From NCBI GenBank assembly GCA_047495785.1, contig JBLDXI010000064.1:868001-932000 (forward strand): DNA of 64,000 nt. The letters are read 5' to 3'. The notes beneath the pieces were generated by a model. It did no database searches, was not told the DNA's origin, and worked only from the letters and a program-made list of their open reading frames with translations. Positions 33,600 through 47,075 of this stretch are shown piece by piece; the stretch's first letter is position 1, and each line of letters starts with the position of its first letter. A program made the position numbers and the translations under genes. The DNA comes from Lepidodermella squamata (Eukaryota > Gastrotricha).

Positions 33600-36450
33600 A
33601 TCCGAAATGTTAGCAAATCGCCTGCAAACGAGTTTCCCCGTGTTGCCACTATCAAATGAAGCAAGAATATGCGTGATTTGCCTGGGTTCAGCACGATTCC
33701 GCATAGCTGCGATGCGTACAAGGGTTGAAAACAGCGTTCCAGCCTGTTTTGGCTGGCAGCGAAATATCGGTCATCCGAAATGTTAGCGAATCGCCTGCAA
33801 ACGTGTTTGCCCGTGTTGCCACTATCAAATGAAGCAAGAATATGCGTGAATTGCCTGGGTTCAGCACGATTCCGCATAGCTGCGATGCGTACAAGGGTTG
33901 AAAACAGCGTTCCAGCCTGTATTGGCTGGCAGCGAAATATCGGTCATCCGAAATGTTAGCAAATCGCCTGCAAACGAGTTTGCCCGTGTTGCCACTATCA
34001 AATGAAGCAAGAATATGCGTGATTTGCCTGGGTACAGCACGATTCCGCATAGCTGCGATGCGTACAAGGGTTGAAAACAGCGTTACAGCCTGTTTTGGCT
34101 GGCAGCGAAATATCGGTCATCCGAAATGTTAGCGAATCGCCTGCAAACGAGTTTCCCCGTGTTGCCACTATCAAATGAAGCAAGAATATGCGTGATTTGC
34201 CTGGGTTCAGCACGATTCCGCATAGCTGCGATGCGTACAAGGGTTGAAAACAGCGTTCCAGCCTGTTTTGGCTGGCAGCGAAATATCGGTCATCCGAAAT
34301 GTTAGCGAATCGCCTGCAAACGAGTTTGCCCGTGTTGCCACTATCAAATGAAGCAAGAATATGCGTGATTTGCCTGGGTTCAGCACGATTCCGCATAGCT
34401 GCGATGCGTACAAGGGTGGAAAACAGCGTTCCAGCCTGTTTTGGCTGGCAGCGAAATATCGGTCATCTGAAATGTTAGCGAATCGCCTGCAAACGAGTTT
34501 CCCCGTGTTGCCACTATCAAATGAAGCAAGAATATGCGTGATTTGCCTGGGTTCAGCACGATTCCGCATAGCTGCGATGCGTACAAGGGTTGAAAACAGC
34601 GTTCCAGCCTGTTTTGGCTGGCAGCGAAATATCGGTCATCCGAAATGTTAGCGAATCGCCTGCAAACGTGTTTGCCCGTGTTGCCACTATCAAATGAAGC
34701 AAGAATATGCGTGATTTGCCTGGGTTCAGCACGATTCCGCATAGCTGCGATGCGTACAAGGGTTGAAAACAGCGTTCCAGCCTGTTTTGGCTGGCAGCGA
34801 AATATCGGTCATCCGAAATGTTAGCGAATCGCCTGCAAACGTGTTTGCCCGTGTTGCCACTATCAAATGAAGCAAGAATATGCGTGATTTGCCTGGGTTC
34901 AGCACGATTCCGCATAGCTGCGATGCGTACAAGGGTTTGAAACAGCGTTACAGCCTGTTTTGGCTGGCAGCGAAATATCGGTCATCCGAAATGTTAGCAA
35001 ATCGCCTGCAAACGAGTTTGCCCGTGTTGCCACTATCAAATGAAGCAAGAATATGCGTGATTTGCCTGGGTACAGCACGATTCCGCATAGCTGCGATGCG
35101 TACAAGGGTTGAAAACAGCGTTACAGCCTGTTTTGGCTGGCAGCGAAATATCGGTCATTCGAAATATTAGCGAATCGCCTGCAAACGTGTTTGCCCGTGT
35201 TGCCACTATCAAATGAAGCAAGAATATGCGTGATTTGCCTGGGTACAGCACGATTCCGCATAGCTGCGATGCGTACAAGGGTTGAAAACAGCGTTCCAGC
35301 CTGTTTTGGCTGGCAGCGAAATATCGGTCATCCGAAATGTTAGCGAATCGCCTGCAAACGAGTTTCCCCGTGTTGCCACTATCAAATGAAGCAAGAATAT
35401 GCGTGATTTGCCTGGGTTCAGCACGATTCCGCATAGCTGCGATGCGTACAAGGGTTGAAAACAGCGTTACAGCCTGTTTTGGCTGGCAGCGAAATATCGG
35501 TCATCCGAAATGTTAGCAAATCGCCTGCAAACGAGTTTCCCCGTGTTGCCACTATCAAATGAAGCAAGAATATGCGTGATTTGCCTGGGTTCAGCACGAT
35601 TCCGCATAGCTGCGATGCGTACAAGGGTTGAAAACAGCGTTCCAGCCTGTTTTGGCTGGCAGCGAAATATCGGTCATCCGAAATGTTAGCGAATCGCCTG
35701 CAAACGTGTTTGCCCGTGTTGCCACTATCAAATGAAGCAAGAATATGCGTGAATTGCCTGGGTTCAGCACGATTCCGCATAGCTGCGATGCGTACAAGGG
35801 TTGAAAACAGCGTTCCAGCCTGTTTTGGCTGGCAGCGAAATATCGGTCATCCGAAATGTTAGCAAATCGCCTGCAAACGAGTTTGCCCGTGTTGCCACTA
35901 TCAAATGAAGCAAGAATATGCGTGATTTGCCTGGGTACAGCACGATTCCGCATAGCTGCGATGCGTACAAGGGTTGAAAACAGCGTTACAGCCTGTTTTG
36001 GCTGGCAGCGAAATATCGGTCATCCGAAATGTTAGCGAATCGCCTGCAAACGAGTTTCCCCGTGTTGCCACTATCAAATGAAGCAAGAATATGCGTGATT
36101 TGCCTGGGTTCAGCACGATTCCGCATAGCTGCGATGCGTACAAGGGTTGAAAACAGCGTTCCAGCCTGTTTTGGCTGGCAGCGAAATATCGGTCATCCGA
36201 AATGTTAGCGAATCGCCTGCAAACGAGTTTGCCCGTGTTGCCACTATCAAATGAAGCAAGAATATGCGTGATTTGCCTGGGTTCAGCACGATTCCGCATA
36301 GCTGCGATGCGTACAAGGGTTGAAAACAGCGTTCCAGCCTGTTTTGGCTGGCAGCGAAATATCGGTCATCCGAAATGTTAGCAAATCGCCTGCAAACGAG
36401 TTTGCCCGTGTTGCCACTATCAAATGAAGCAAGAATATGCGTGATTTGCC
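33600..36450 (+). repeat. 11-monomer (1903-bp) offset duplication
   Basis: About 33.6-34.5 kb and 35.5-36.4 kb share the same subtype order at offset 1903 (11 x 173). The copies differ at isolated bases such as CCTGTATTGGC at 33,917. Confidence 0.65.
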
Positions 36451-38359
36451 TGGGTTCAGCACGATTCCGCATAGCTGCGATGCGTACAAGGGTTGAAAAC
36501 AGCGTTCCAGCCTGTTTTGGCTGGCAGCGAAATATCGGTCATCTGAAATGTTAACGAATCGCCTGCAAACGAGTTTGCCCGTGTTGCCACTATCAAATGA
36601 AGCAAGAATATGCGTGAATTGCCTGGGTACAGCACGATTCCGCATAGCTGCGATGCGTACAAGGGTTGAAAACAGCGTTCCAGCCTGTTTTGGCTGGCAG
36701 CGAAATATCGGTCATCCGAAATGTTAGCGAATCGCCTGCAAACGTGTTTGCCCGTGTTGCCACTATCAAATGAAGCAAGAATATGCGTGATTTGCCTGGG
36801 TTCAGCACGATTCCGCATAGCTGCGATGCGTACAAGGGTTTGAAACAGCGTTACAGCCTGTTTTGGCTGGCAGCGAAATATCGGTCATCCGAAATGTTAG
36901 CAAATCGCCTGCAAACGAGTTTGCCCGTGTTGCCACTATCAAATGAAGCAAGAATATGCGTGATTTGCCTGGGTACAGCACGATTCCGCATAGCTGCGAT
37001 GCGTACAAGGGTTGAAAACAGCGTTACAGCCTGTTTTGGCTGGCAGCGAAATATCGGTCATCCGAAATATTAGCGAATCGCCTGCAAACGAGTTTCCCCG
37101 TGTTGCCACTATCAAATGAAGCAAGAATATGCGTGATTTGCCTGGGTTCAGCACGATTCCGCATAGCTGCGATGCGTACAAGGGTTGAAAACAGCGTTCC
37201 AGCCTGTTTTGGCTGGCAGCGAAATATCGGTCATCCGAAATGTTAGCGAATCGCCTGCAAACGAGTTTCCCCGTGTTGCCACTATCAAATGAAGCAAGAA
37301 TATGCGTGATTTGCCTGGGTTCAGCACGATTCCGCATAGCTGCGATGCGTACAAGGGTTGAAAACAGCGTTCCAGCCTGTTTTGGCTGGCAGCGAAATAT
37401 CGGTCATCCGAAATGTTAACGAATCGCCTGCAAACGAGTTTGCCCGTGTTGCCACTATCAAATGAAGCAAGAATATGCGTGAATTGCCTGGGTTCAGCAC
37501 GATTCCGCATAGCTGCGATGCGTACAAGGGTTGAAAACAGCGTTCCAGCCTGTTTTGGCTGGCAGCGAAATATCGGTCATCCGAAATGTTAGCGAATCGC
37601 CTGCAAACGAGTTTGCCCGTGTTGCCACTATCAAATGAAGCAAGAATATGCGTGATTTGCCTGGGTACAGCACGATTCCGTATAGCTGCGATGCGTACAA
37701 GGGTTGAAAACAGCGTTACAGCCTGTTTTGGCTGGCAGCGAAATATCGGTCATCCGAAATGTTAGCGAATCGCCTGCAAACGAGTTTCCCCGTGTTGCCA
37801 CTATCAAATGAAGCAAGAATATGCGTGATTTGCCTGGGTTCAGCACGATTCCGCAAAGCTGCGATGCGTACAAGGGTTGAAAATAGCGTTCCAGCCTGTT
37901 TTGGCTGGCAGCGAAATATCGGTCATCCGAAATGTTAGCGAATCGCCTGCAAACGAGTTTCCCCGTGTTGCCACTATCAAATGAAGCAAGAATATGCGTG
38001 ATTTGCCTGGGTTCAGCACGATTCCGCAAAGCTGCGATGCGTACAAGGGTTGAAAATAGCGTTCCAGCCTGTTTTGGCTGGCAGCGAAATATCGGTCATC
38101 CGAAATGTTAGCGAATCGCCTGCAAACGTGTTTGCCCGTGTTGCCACTATCAAATGAAGCAAGAATATGCGTGATTTATCTGGGTTCAGCACGATTCCGT
38201 ATAGCTGCGATGCGTACAAGGGTTGAAAACAGCGTTACAGCCTGTTTTGGCTGGCAGCGAAATATCGGTCATCCGAAATGTTAGCGAATCGCCTGCAAAC
38301 GTGTTTGCCCGTGTTGCCACTATCAAATGAAGCAAGAATATACGTGATTTATCTGGGTT

Positions 38360-41300
38360 CAGCACGATTCCGTATAGCTGCGATGCGTACAAGGGTTGAA
38401 AACAGCGTTACAGCCTGTTTTGGCTGGCAGCGAAATATCGGTCATCTGAAATGTTAACGAATCGCCTGCAAACGAGTTTGCCCGTGTTGCCACTATCAAA
38501 TGAAGCAAGAATATGCGTGAATTGCCTGGGTACAGCACGATTCCGCATAGCTGCGATGCGTACAAGGGTTGAAAACAGCGTTCCAGCCTGTTTTGGCTGG
38601 CAGCGAAATATCGGTCATCCGAAATATTAGCGAATCGCCTGCAAACGTGTTTGCCCGTGTTGCCACTATCAAATGAAGCAAGAATATGCGTGATTTGCCT
38701 GGGTTCAGCACGATTCCGCATAGCTGCGATGCGTAAAAGGGTTTGAAACAGCGTTACAGCCTGTTTTGGCTGGCAGCGAAATATCGGTCATCCGAAATGT
38801 TAGCAAATCGCCTGCAAACGAGTTTGCCCGTGTTGCCACTATCAAATGAAGCAAGAATATGCGTGATTTGCCTGGGTACAGCACGATTCCGCATAGCTGC
38901 GATGCGTACAAGGGTTGAAAACAGCGTTACAGCCTGTTTTGGCTGGCAGTGAAATATCGGTCATCCGAAATATTAGCGAATCGCCTGCAAACGAGTTTCC
39001 CCGTGTTGCCACTATCAAATGAAGCAAGAATATGCGTGATTTGCCTGGGTTCAGCACGATTCCGCATAGCTGCGATGCGTACAAGGGTTGAAAACAGCGT
39101 TCCAGCCTGTTTTGGCTGGCAGCGAAATATCGGTCATCCGAAATGTTAGCGAATCGCCTGCAAACGAGTTTCCCCGTGTTGCCACTATCAAATGAAGCAA
39201 GAATATGCGTGATTTGCCTGGGTTCAGCACGATTCCGCATAGCTGCGATGCGTACAAGGGTTGAAAACAGCGTTCCAGCCTGTTTTGGCTGGCAGCGAAA
39301 TATCGGTCATCCGAAATGTTAACGAATCGCCTGCAAACGAGTTTGCCCGTGTTGCCACTATCAAATGAAGCGAGAATATGCGTGAATTGCCTGGGTTCAG
39401 CACGATTCCGCATAGCTGCGATGCGTACAAGGGTTGAAAACAGCGTTCCAGCCTGTTTTGGCTGGCAGCGAAATATCGGTCATCCGAAATGTTAGCGAAT
39501 CGCCTGCAAACGAGTTTGCCCGTGTTGCCACTATCAAATGAAGCAAGAATATGCGTGATTTGCCTGGGTTCAGCACGATTCCGCATAGCTGCGATGCGTA
39601 CAAGGGTTGAAAACAGCGTTCCAGCCTGTTTTGGCTGGCAGCGAAATATCGGTCATCCGAAATGTTAGCGAATCGCCTGCAAACGTGTTTGCCCGTGTTG
39701 CCACTATCAAATGAAGCAAGAATATGCGTGATTTATCTGGGTTCAGCACGATTCCGTATAGCTGCGATGCGTACAAGGGTTGAAAACAGCGTTACAGCCT
39801 GTTTTGGCTGGCAGCGAAATATCGGTCATCCGAAATGTTAGCGAATCGCCTGCAAACGAGTTTCCCCGTGTTGCCACTATCAAATGAAGCAAGAATATGC
39901 GTGATTTGCCTGGGTTCAGCACGATTCCGCATAGCTGCGATGCGTACAAGGGTTGAAAACAGCGTTCCAGCCTGTTTTGGCTGGCAGCGAAATATCGGTC
40001 ATCCGAAATGTTAGCGAATCGCCTGCAAACGTGTTTGCCCGTGTTGCCACTATCAAATGAAGCAAGAATATGCGTGATTTATCTGGGTTCAGCACGATTC
40101 CGTATAGCTGCGATGCGTACAAGGGTTGAAAACAGCGTTACAGCCTGTTTTGGCTGGCAGCGAAATATCGGTCATCCGAAATGTTAGCGAATCGCCTGCA
40201 AACGAGTTTCCCCGTGTTGCCACTATCAAATGAAGCAAGAATATGCGTGATTTGCCTGGGTTCAGCACGATTCCGCATAGCTGCGATGCGTACAAGGGTT
40301 GAAAACAGCGTTCCAGCCTGTTTTGGCTGGCAGCGAAATATCGGTCATCCGAAATGTTAGCGAATCGCCTGCAAACGTGTTTGCCCGTGTTGCCACTATC
40401 AAATGAAGCAAGAATATGCGTGATTTATCTGGGTTCAGCACGATTCCGTATAGCTGCGATGCGTACAAGGGTTGAAAACAGCGTTACAGCCTGTTTTGGC
40501 TGGCAGCGAAATATCGGTCATCCGAAATGTTAGCGAATCGCCTGCAAACGTGTTTGCCCGTGTTGCCACTATCAAATGAAGCAAGAATATGCGTGATTTG
40601 CCTGGGTACAGCACGATTCCGCATAGCTGCGATGCGTACAAGGGTTGAAAACAGCGTTCCAGCCTGTTTTGGCTGGCAGCGAAATATCGGTCATCCGAAA
40701 TGTTAGCGAATCGCCTGCAAACGTGTTTGCCCGTGTTGCCACTATCAAATGAAGCAAGAATATGCGTGATTTGCCTGGGTTCAGCACGATTCCGCATAGC
40801 TGCGATGCGTACAAGGGTTGGAAACAGCGTTACAGCCTGTTTTGGCTGGCAGCGAAATATCGGTCATCCGAAATGTTAGCGAATCGCCTGCAAACGAGTT
40901 TGCCCGTGTTGCCACGATCAAATGAAGCAAGAATATGCGTGATTTGCCTGGGTTCAGCACGATTCCGCATAGCTGCGATGCGTACAAGGGTTGGAAACAG
41001 CGTTACAGCCTGTTTTGGCTGGCAGCGTAATATCGGTCATCCGAAATGTTGCGAATCGCCTGCAAACGAGTTTGCCCGTGTTGCCACTATCAAATGAAGC
41101 AAGAATATGCGTGATTTCCCTGGGTTCAGCACGATTCCGCATAGCTGCGATGCGTACAAGGGTTGAAAACAACGTTCCAGCCTGTTTTGGCTAGCAGCGA
41201 AATATCGGTCATCCGAAATGTTAGCGAATCGCCTGCAAACGAGTTTCCCCGTGTTGCCACTATCAAATGAAGCAAGAATATGCGTGATTTGCCTGGGTTC

Positions 41301-44300
41301 AGCACGATTCCGCATAGCTGCGATGCGTACAAGGGTTGAAAACAGCGTTCCAGCCTGTTTTGGCTGGCAGCGAAATATCGGTCATCCGAAATGTTAGCGA
41401 ATCGCCTGCAAACGTGTTTGCCCGTGTTGCCACTATCAAATGAAGCAAGAATATGCGTGATTTATCTGGGTTCAGCACGATTCCGTATAGCTGCGATGCG
41501 TACAAGGGTTGAAAACAGCGTTACAGCCTGTTTTGGCTGGCAGCGAAATATCGGTCATCCGAAATGTTAGCGAATCGCCTGCAAACGAGTTTCCCCGTGT
41601 TGCCACTATCAAATGAAGCAAGAATATGCGTGATTTGCCTGGGTTCAGCACGATTCCGCATAGCTGCGATGCGTACAAGGGTTGAAAACAGCGTTCCAGC
41701 CTGTTTTGGCTGGCAGCGAAATATCGGTCATCCGAAATGTTAGCGAATCGCCTGCAAACGTGTTTGCCCGTGTTGCCACTATCAAATGAAGCAAGAATAT
41801 ACGTGATTTATCTGGGTTCAGCACGATTCCGTATAGCTGCGATGCGTACAAGGGTTGAAAACAGCGTTACAGCCTGTTTTGGCTGGCAGCGAAATATCGG
41901 TCATCTGAAATGTTAACGAATCGCCTGCAAACGAGTTTGCCCGTGTTGCCACTATCAAATGAAGCAAGAATATGCGTGAATTGCCTGGGTACAGCACGAT
42001 TCCGCATAGCTGCGATGCGTACAAGGGTTGAAAACAGCGTTCCAGCCTGTTTTGGCTGGCAGCGAAATATCGGTCATCCGAAATATTAGCGAATCGCCTG
42101 CAAACGTGTTTGCCCGTGTTGCCACTATCAAATGAAGCAAGAATATGCGTGATTTGCCTGGGTTCAGCACGATTCCGCATAGCTGCGATGCGTAAAAGGG
42201 TTTGAAACAGCGTTACAGCCTGTTTTGGCTGGCAGCGAAATATCGGTCATCCGAAATGTTAGCAAATCGCCTGCAAACGAGTTTGCCCGTGTTGCCACTA
42301 TCAAATGAAGCAAGAATATGCGTGATTTGCCTGGGTACAGCACGATTCCGCATAGCTGCGATGCGTACAAGGGTTGAAAACAGCGTTACAGCCTGTTTTG
42401 GCTGGCAGCGAAATATCGGTCATCCGAAATATTAGCGAATCGCCTGCAAACGAGTTTCCCCGTGTTGCCACTATCAAATGAAGCAAGAATATGCGTGATT
42501 TGCCTGGGTTCAGCACGATTCCGCATAGCTGCGATGCGTACAAGGGTTGAAAACAGCGTTCCAGCCTGTTTTGGCTGGCAGCGAAATATCGGTCATCCGA
42601 AATGTTAGCGAATCGCCTGCAAACGAGTTTGCCCGTGTTGCCACTATCAAATGAAGCAAGAATATGCGTGATTTGCCTGGGTTCAGCACGATTCCGCATA
42701 GCTGCGATGCGTACAAGGGTTGAAAACAGCGTTCCAGCCTGTTTTGGCTGGCAGCGAAATATCGGTCATCCGAAATGTTAACGAATCGCCTGCAAACGAG
42801 TTTGCCCGTGTTGCCACTATCAAATGAAGCAAGAATATGCGTGAATTGCCTGGGTTCAGCACGATTCCGCATAGCTGCGATGCGTACAAGGGTTGAAAAC
42901 AGCGTTCCAGCCTGTTTTGGCTGGCAGCGAAATATCGGTCATCCGAAATGTTAGCGAATCGCCTGCAAACGAGTTTGCCCGTGTTGCCACTATCAAATGA
43001 AGCAAGAATATGCGTGATTTGCCTGGGTTCAGCACGATTCCGCATAGCTGCGATGCGTACAAGGGTTGAAAACAGCGTTCCAGCCTGTTTTGGCTGGCAG
43101 CGAAATATCGGTCATCCGAAATGTTAGCGAATCGCCTGCAAACGTGTTTGCCCGTGTTGCCACTATCAAATGAAGCAAGAATATGCGTGATTTATCTGGG
43201 TTCAGCACGATTCCGTATAGCTGCGATGCGTACAAGGGTTGAAAACAGCGTTACAGCCTGTTTTGGCTGGCAGCGAAATATCGGTCATCCGAAATGTTAG
43301 CGAATCGCCTGCAAACGAGTTTCCCCGTGTTGCCACTATCAAATGAAGCAAGAATATGCGTGATTTGCCTGGGTTCAGCACGATTCCGCATAGCTGCGAG
43401 GCGTACAAGGGTTGAAAACAGCGTTCCAGCCTGTTTTGGCTGGCAGCGAAATATCGGTCATCCGAAATGTTAGCGAATCGCCTGCAAACGAGTTTGCCCG
43501 TGTTGCCACTATCAAATGAAGCAAGAATATGCGTGATTTGCCTGGGTTCAGCACGATTCCGCATAGCTGCGATGCGTACAAGGGTTGAAAACAGCGTTCC
43601 AGCCTGTTTTGGCTGGCAGCGAAATATCGGTCATCCGAAATGTTAACGAATCGCCTGCAAACGAGTTTGCCCGTGTTGCCACTATCAAATGAAGCAAGAA
43701 TATGCGTGAATTGCCTGGGTTCAGCACGATTCCGCATAGCTGCGATGCGTACAAGGGTTGAAAACAGCGTTCCAGCCTGTTTTGGCTGGCAGCGAAATAT
43801 CGGTCATCCGAAATGTTAGCGAATCGCCTGCAAACGAGTTTGCCCGTGTTGCCACTATCAAATGAAGCAAGAATATGCGTGATTTATCTGGGTTCAGCAC
43901 GATTCCGTATAGCTGCGATGCGTACAAGGGTTGAAAACAGCGTTACAGCCTGTTTTGGCTGGCAGCGAAATATCGGTCATCCGAAATGTTAGCGAATCGC
44001 CTGCAAACGTGTTTGCCCGTGTTGCCACTATCAAATGAAGCAAGAATATGCGTGATTTGCCTGGGTACAGCACGATTCCGCATAGCTGCGATGCGTACAA
44101 GGGTTGAAAACAGCGTTCCAGCCTGTTTTGGCTGGCAGCGAAATATCGGTCATCCGAAATGTTAGCGAATCGCCTGCAAACGTGTTTGCCCGTGTTGCCA
44201 CTATCAAATGAAGCAAGAATATGCGTGATTTGCCTGGGTTCAGCACGATTCCGCATAGCTGCGATGCGTACAAGGGTTGGAAACAGCGTTACAGCCTGTT

Positions 44301-44350
44301 TTGGCTGGCAGCGAAATATCGGTCATCCGAAATGTTAGCGAATCGCCTGC
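38360..44350 (+). repeat. 20-monomer (3459-bp) higher-order duplication
   Basis: About 38.36-40.0 kb recurs at 41.82-43.4 kb, and 40.44-40.9 kb recurs at 43.89-44.35 kb. The offset is 3459, which is 20 x 173 minus the one base missing in the 172-bp monomer at 41,049. The 42.3-43.4 kb part recurs again at 45.07-46.2 kb (offset 2768, 16 monomers). Confidence 0.7.
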
Positions 44351-47075
44351 AAACGAGTTTGCCCGTGTTGCCACGATCAAATGAAGCAAGAATATGCGTG
44401 ATTTGCCTGGGTTCAGCACGATTCCGCATAGCTGCGATGCGTACAAGGGTTGGAAACAGCGTTACAGCCTGTTTTGGCTGGCAGCGAAATATCGGTCATC
44501 CGAAATATTAGCGAATCGCCTGCAAACGAGTTTCCCCGTGTTGCCACTATCAAATGAAGCAAGAATATGCGTGATTTGCCTGGGTTCAGCACGATTCCGC
44601 ATAGCTGCGAGGCGTACAAGGGTTGAAAACAGCGTTCCAGCCTGTTTTGGCTGGCAGCGAAATATCGGTCATCCGAAATGTTAGCGAATCGCCTGCAAAC
44701 GTGTTTGCCCGTGTTGCCACTATCAAATGAAGCAAGAATATGCGTGATTTATCTGGGTTCAGCACGATTCCGTATAGCTGCGATGCGTACAAGGGTTGAA
44801 AACAGCGTTACAGCCTGTTTTGGCTGGCAGCGAAATATCGGTCATCCGAAATGTTAGCGAATCGCCTGCAAACGAGTTTCCCCGTGTTGCCACTATCAAA
44901 TGAAGCAAGAATATGCGTGATTTGCCTGGGTTCAGCACGATTCCGCATAGCTGCGATGCGTACAAGGGTTGAAAACAGCGTTCCAGCCTGTTTTGGCTGG
45001 CAGCGAAATATCGGTCATCCGAAATGTTAGCGAATCGCCTGCAAACGAGTTTGCCCGTGTTGCCACGATCAAATGAAGCAAGAATATGCGTGATTTGCCT
45101 GGGTACAGCACGATTCCGCATAGCTGCGATGCGTACAAGGGTTGAAAACAGCGTTACAGCCTGTTTTGGCTGGCAGCGAAATATCGGTCATCCGAAATAT
45201 TAGCGAATCGCCTGCAAACGAGTTTCCCCGTGTTGCCACTATCAAATGAAGCAAGAATATGCGTGATTTGCCTGGGTTCAGCACGATTCCGCATAGCTGC
45301 GATGCGTACAAGGGTTGAAAACAGCGTTCCAGCCTGTTTTGGCTGGCAGCGAAATATCGGTCATCCGAAATGTTAGCGAATCGCCTGCAAACGAGTTTGC
45401 CCGTGTTGCCACTATCAAATGAAGCAAGAATATGCGTGATTTGCCTGGGTTCAGCACGATTCCGCATAGCTGCGATGCGTACAAGGGTTGAAAACAGCGT
45501 TCCAGCCTGTTTTGGCTGGCAGCGAAATATCGGTCATCCGAAATGTTAACGAATCGCCTGCAAACGAGTTTGCCCGTGTTGCCACTATCAAATGAAGCAA
45601 GAATATGCGTGAATTGCCTGGGTTCAGCACGATTCCGCATAGCTGCGATGCGTACAAGGGTTGAAAACAGCGTTCCAGCCTGTTTTGGCTGGCAGCGAAA
45701 TATCGGTCATCCGAAATGTTAGCGAATCGCCTGCAAACGAGTTTGCCCGTGTTGCCACTATCAAATGAAGCAAGAATATGCGTGATTTGCCTGGGTTCAG
45801 CACGATTCCGCATAGCTGCGATGCGTACAAGGGTTGAAAACAGCGTTCCAGCCTGTTTTGGCTGGCAGCGAAATATCGGTCATCCGAAATGTTAGCGAAT
45901 CGCCTGCAAACGTGTTTGCCCGTGTTGCCACTATCAAATGAAGCAAGAATATGCGTGATTTATCTGGGTTCAGCACGATTCCGTATAGCTGCGATGCGTA
46001 CAAGGGTTGAAAACAGCGTTACAGCCTGTTTTGGCTGGCAGCGAAATATCGGTCATCCGAAATGTTAGCGAATCGCCTGCAAACGAGTTTCCCCGTGTTG
46101 CCACTATCAAATGAAGCAAGAATATGCGTGATTTGCCTGGGTTCAGCACGATTCCGCATAGCTGCGAGGCGTACAAGGGTTGAAAACAGCGTTCCAGCCT
46201 GTTTTGGCTGGCAGCGAAATATCGGTCATCCGAAATGTTAGCGAATCGCCTGCAAACGTGTTTGCCCGTGTTGCCACTATCAAATGAAGCAAGAATATGC
46301 GTGATTTATCTGGGTTCAGCACGATTCCGTATAGCTGCGATGCGTACAAGGGTTGAAAACAGCGTTACAGCCTGTTTTGGCTGGCAGCGAAATATCGGTC
46401 ATCCGAAATGTTAGCGAATCGCCTGCAAACGAGTTTCCCCGTGTTGCCACTATCAAATGAAGCAAGAATATGCGTGATTTGCCTGGGTTCAGCACGATTC
46501 CGCATAGCTGCGATGCGTACAAGGGTTGAAAACAGCGTTCCAGCCTGTTTTGGCTGGCAGCGAAATATCGGTCATCCGAAATGTTAGCGAATCGCCTGCA
46601 AACGTGTTTGCCCGTGTTGCCACTATCAAATGAAGCAAGAATATGCGTGATTTGCCTGGGTTCAGCACGATTCCGCATAGCTGCGATGCGTACAAGGGTT
46701 GGAAACAGCGTTACAGCCTGTTTTGGCTGGCAGCGAAATATCGGTCATCCGAAATGTTAGCGAATCGCCTGCAAACGAGTTTGCCCGTGTTGCCACGATC
46801 AAATGAAGCAAGAATATGCGTGATTTGCCTGGGTTCAGCACGATTCCGCATAGCTGCGATGCGTACAAGGGTTGGAAACAGCGTTACAGCCTGTTTTGGC
46901 TGGCAGCGTAATATCGGTCATCCGAAATGTTGCGAATCGCCTGCAAACGAGTTTGCCCGTGTTGCCACTATCAAATGAAGCAAGAATATGCGTGATTTCC
47001 CTGGGTTCAGCACGATTCCGCATAGCTGCGATGCGTACAAGGGTTGAAAACAACGTTCCAGCCTGTTTTGGCTAG
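40762..47075 (+). repeat. 34-monomer (5881-bp) offset pair carrying the 172-bp subtype
   Basis: 40,762-41,194 recurs at 46,643-47,075. Both copies carry CCACGATCAAATG, GCAGCGTAATATC, AATGTTGCGAATCG and GATTTCCCTGGG in the same order. The offset is 34 x 173 minus one base, as expected with one 172-bp copy included. Confidence 0.75.
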
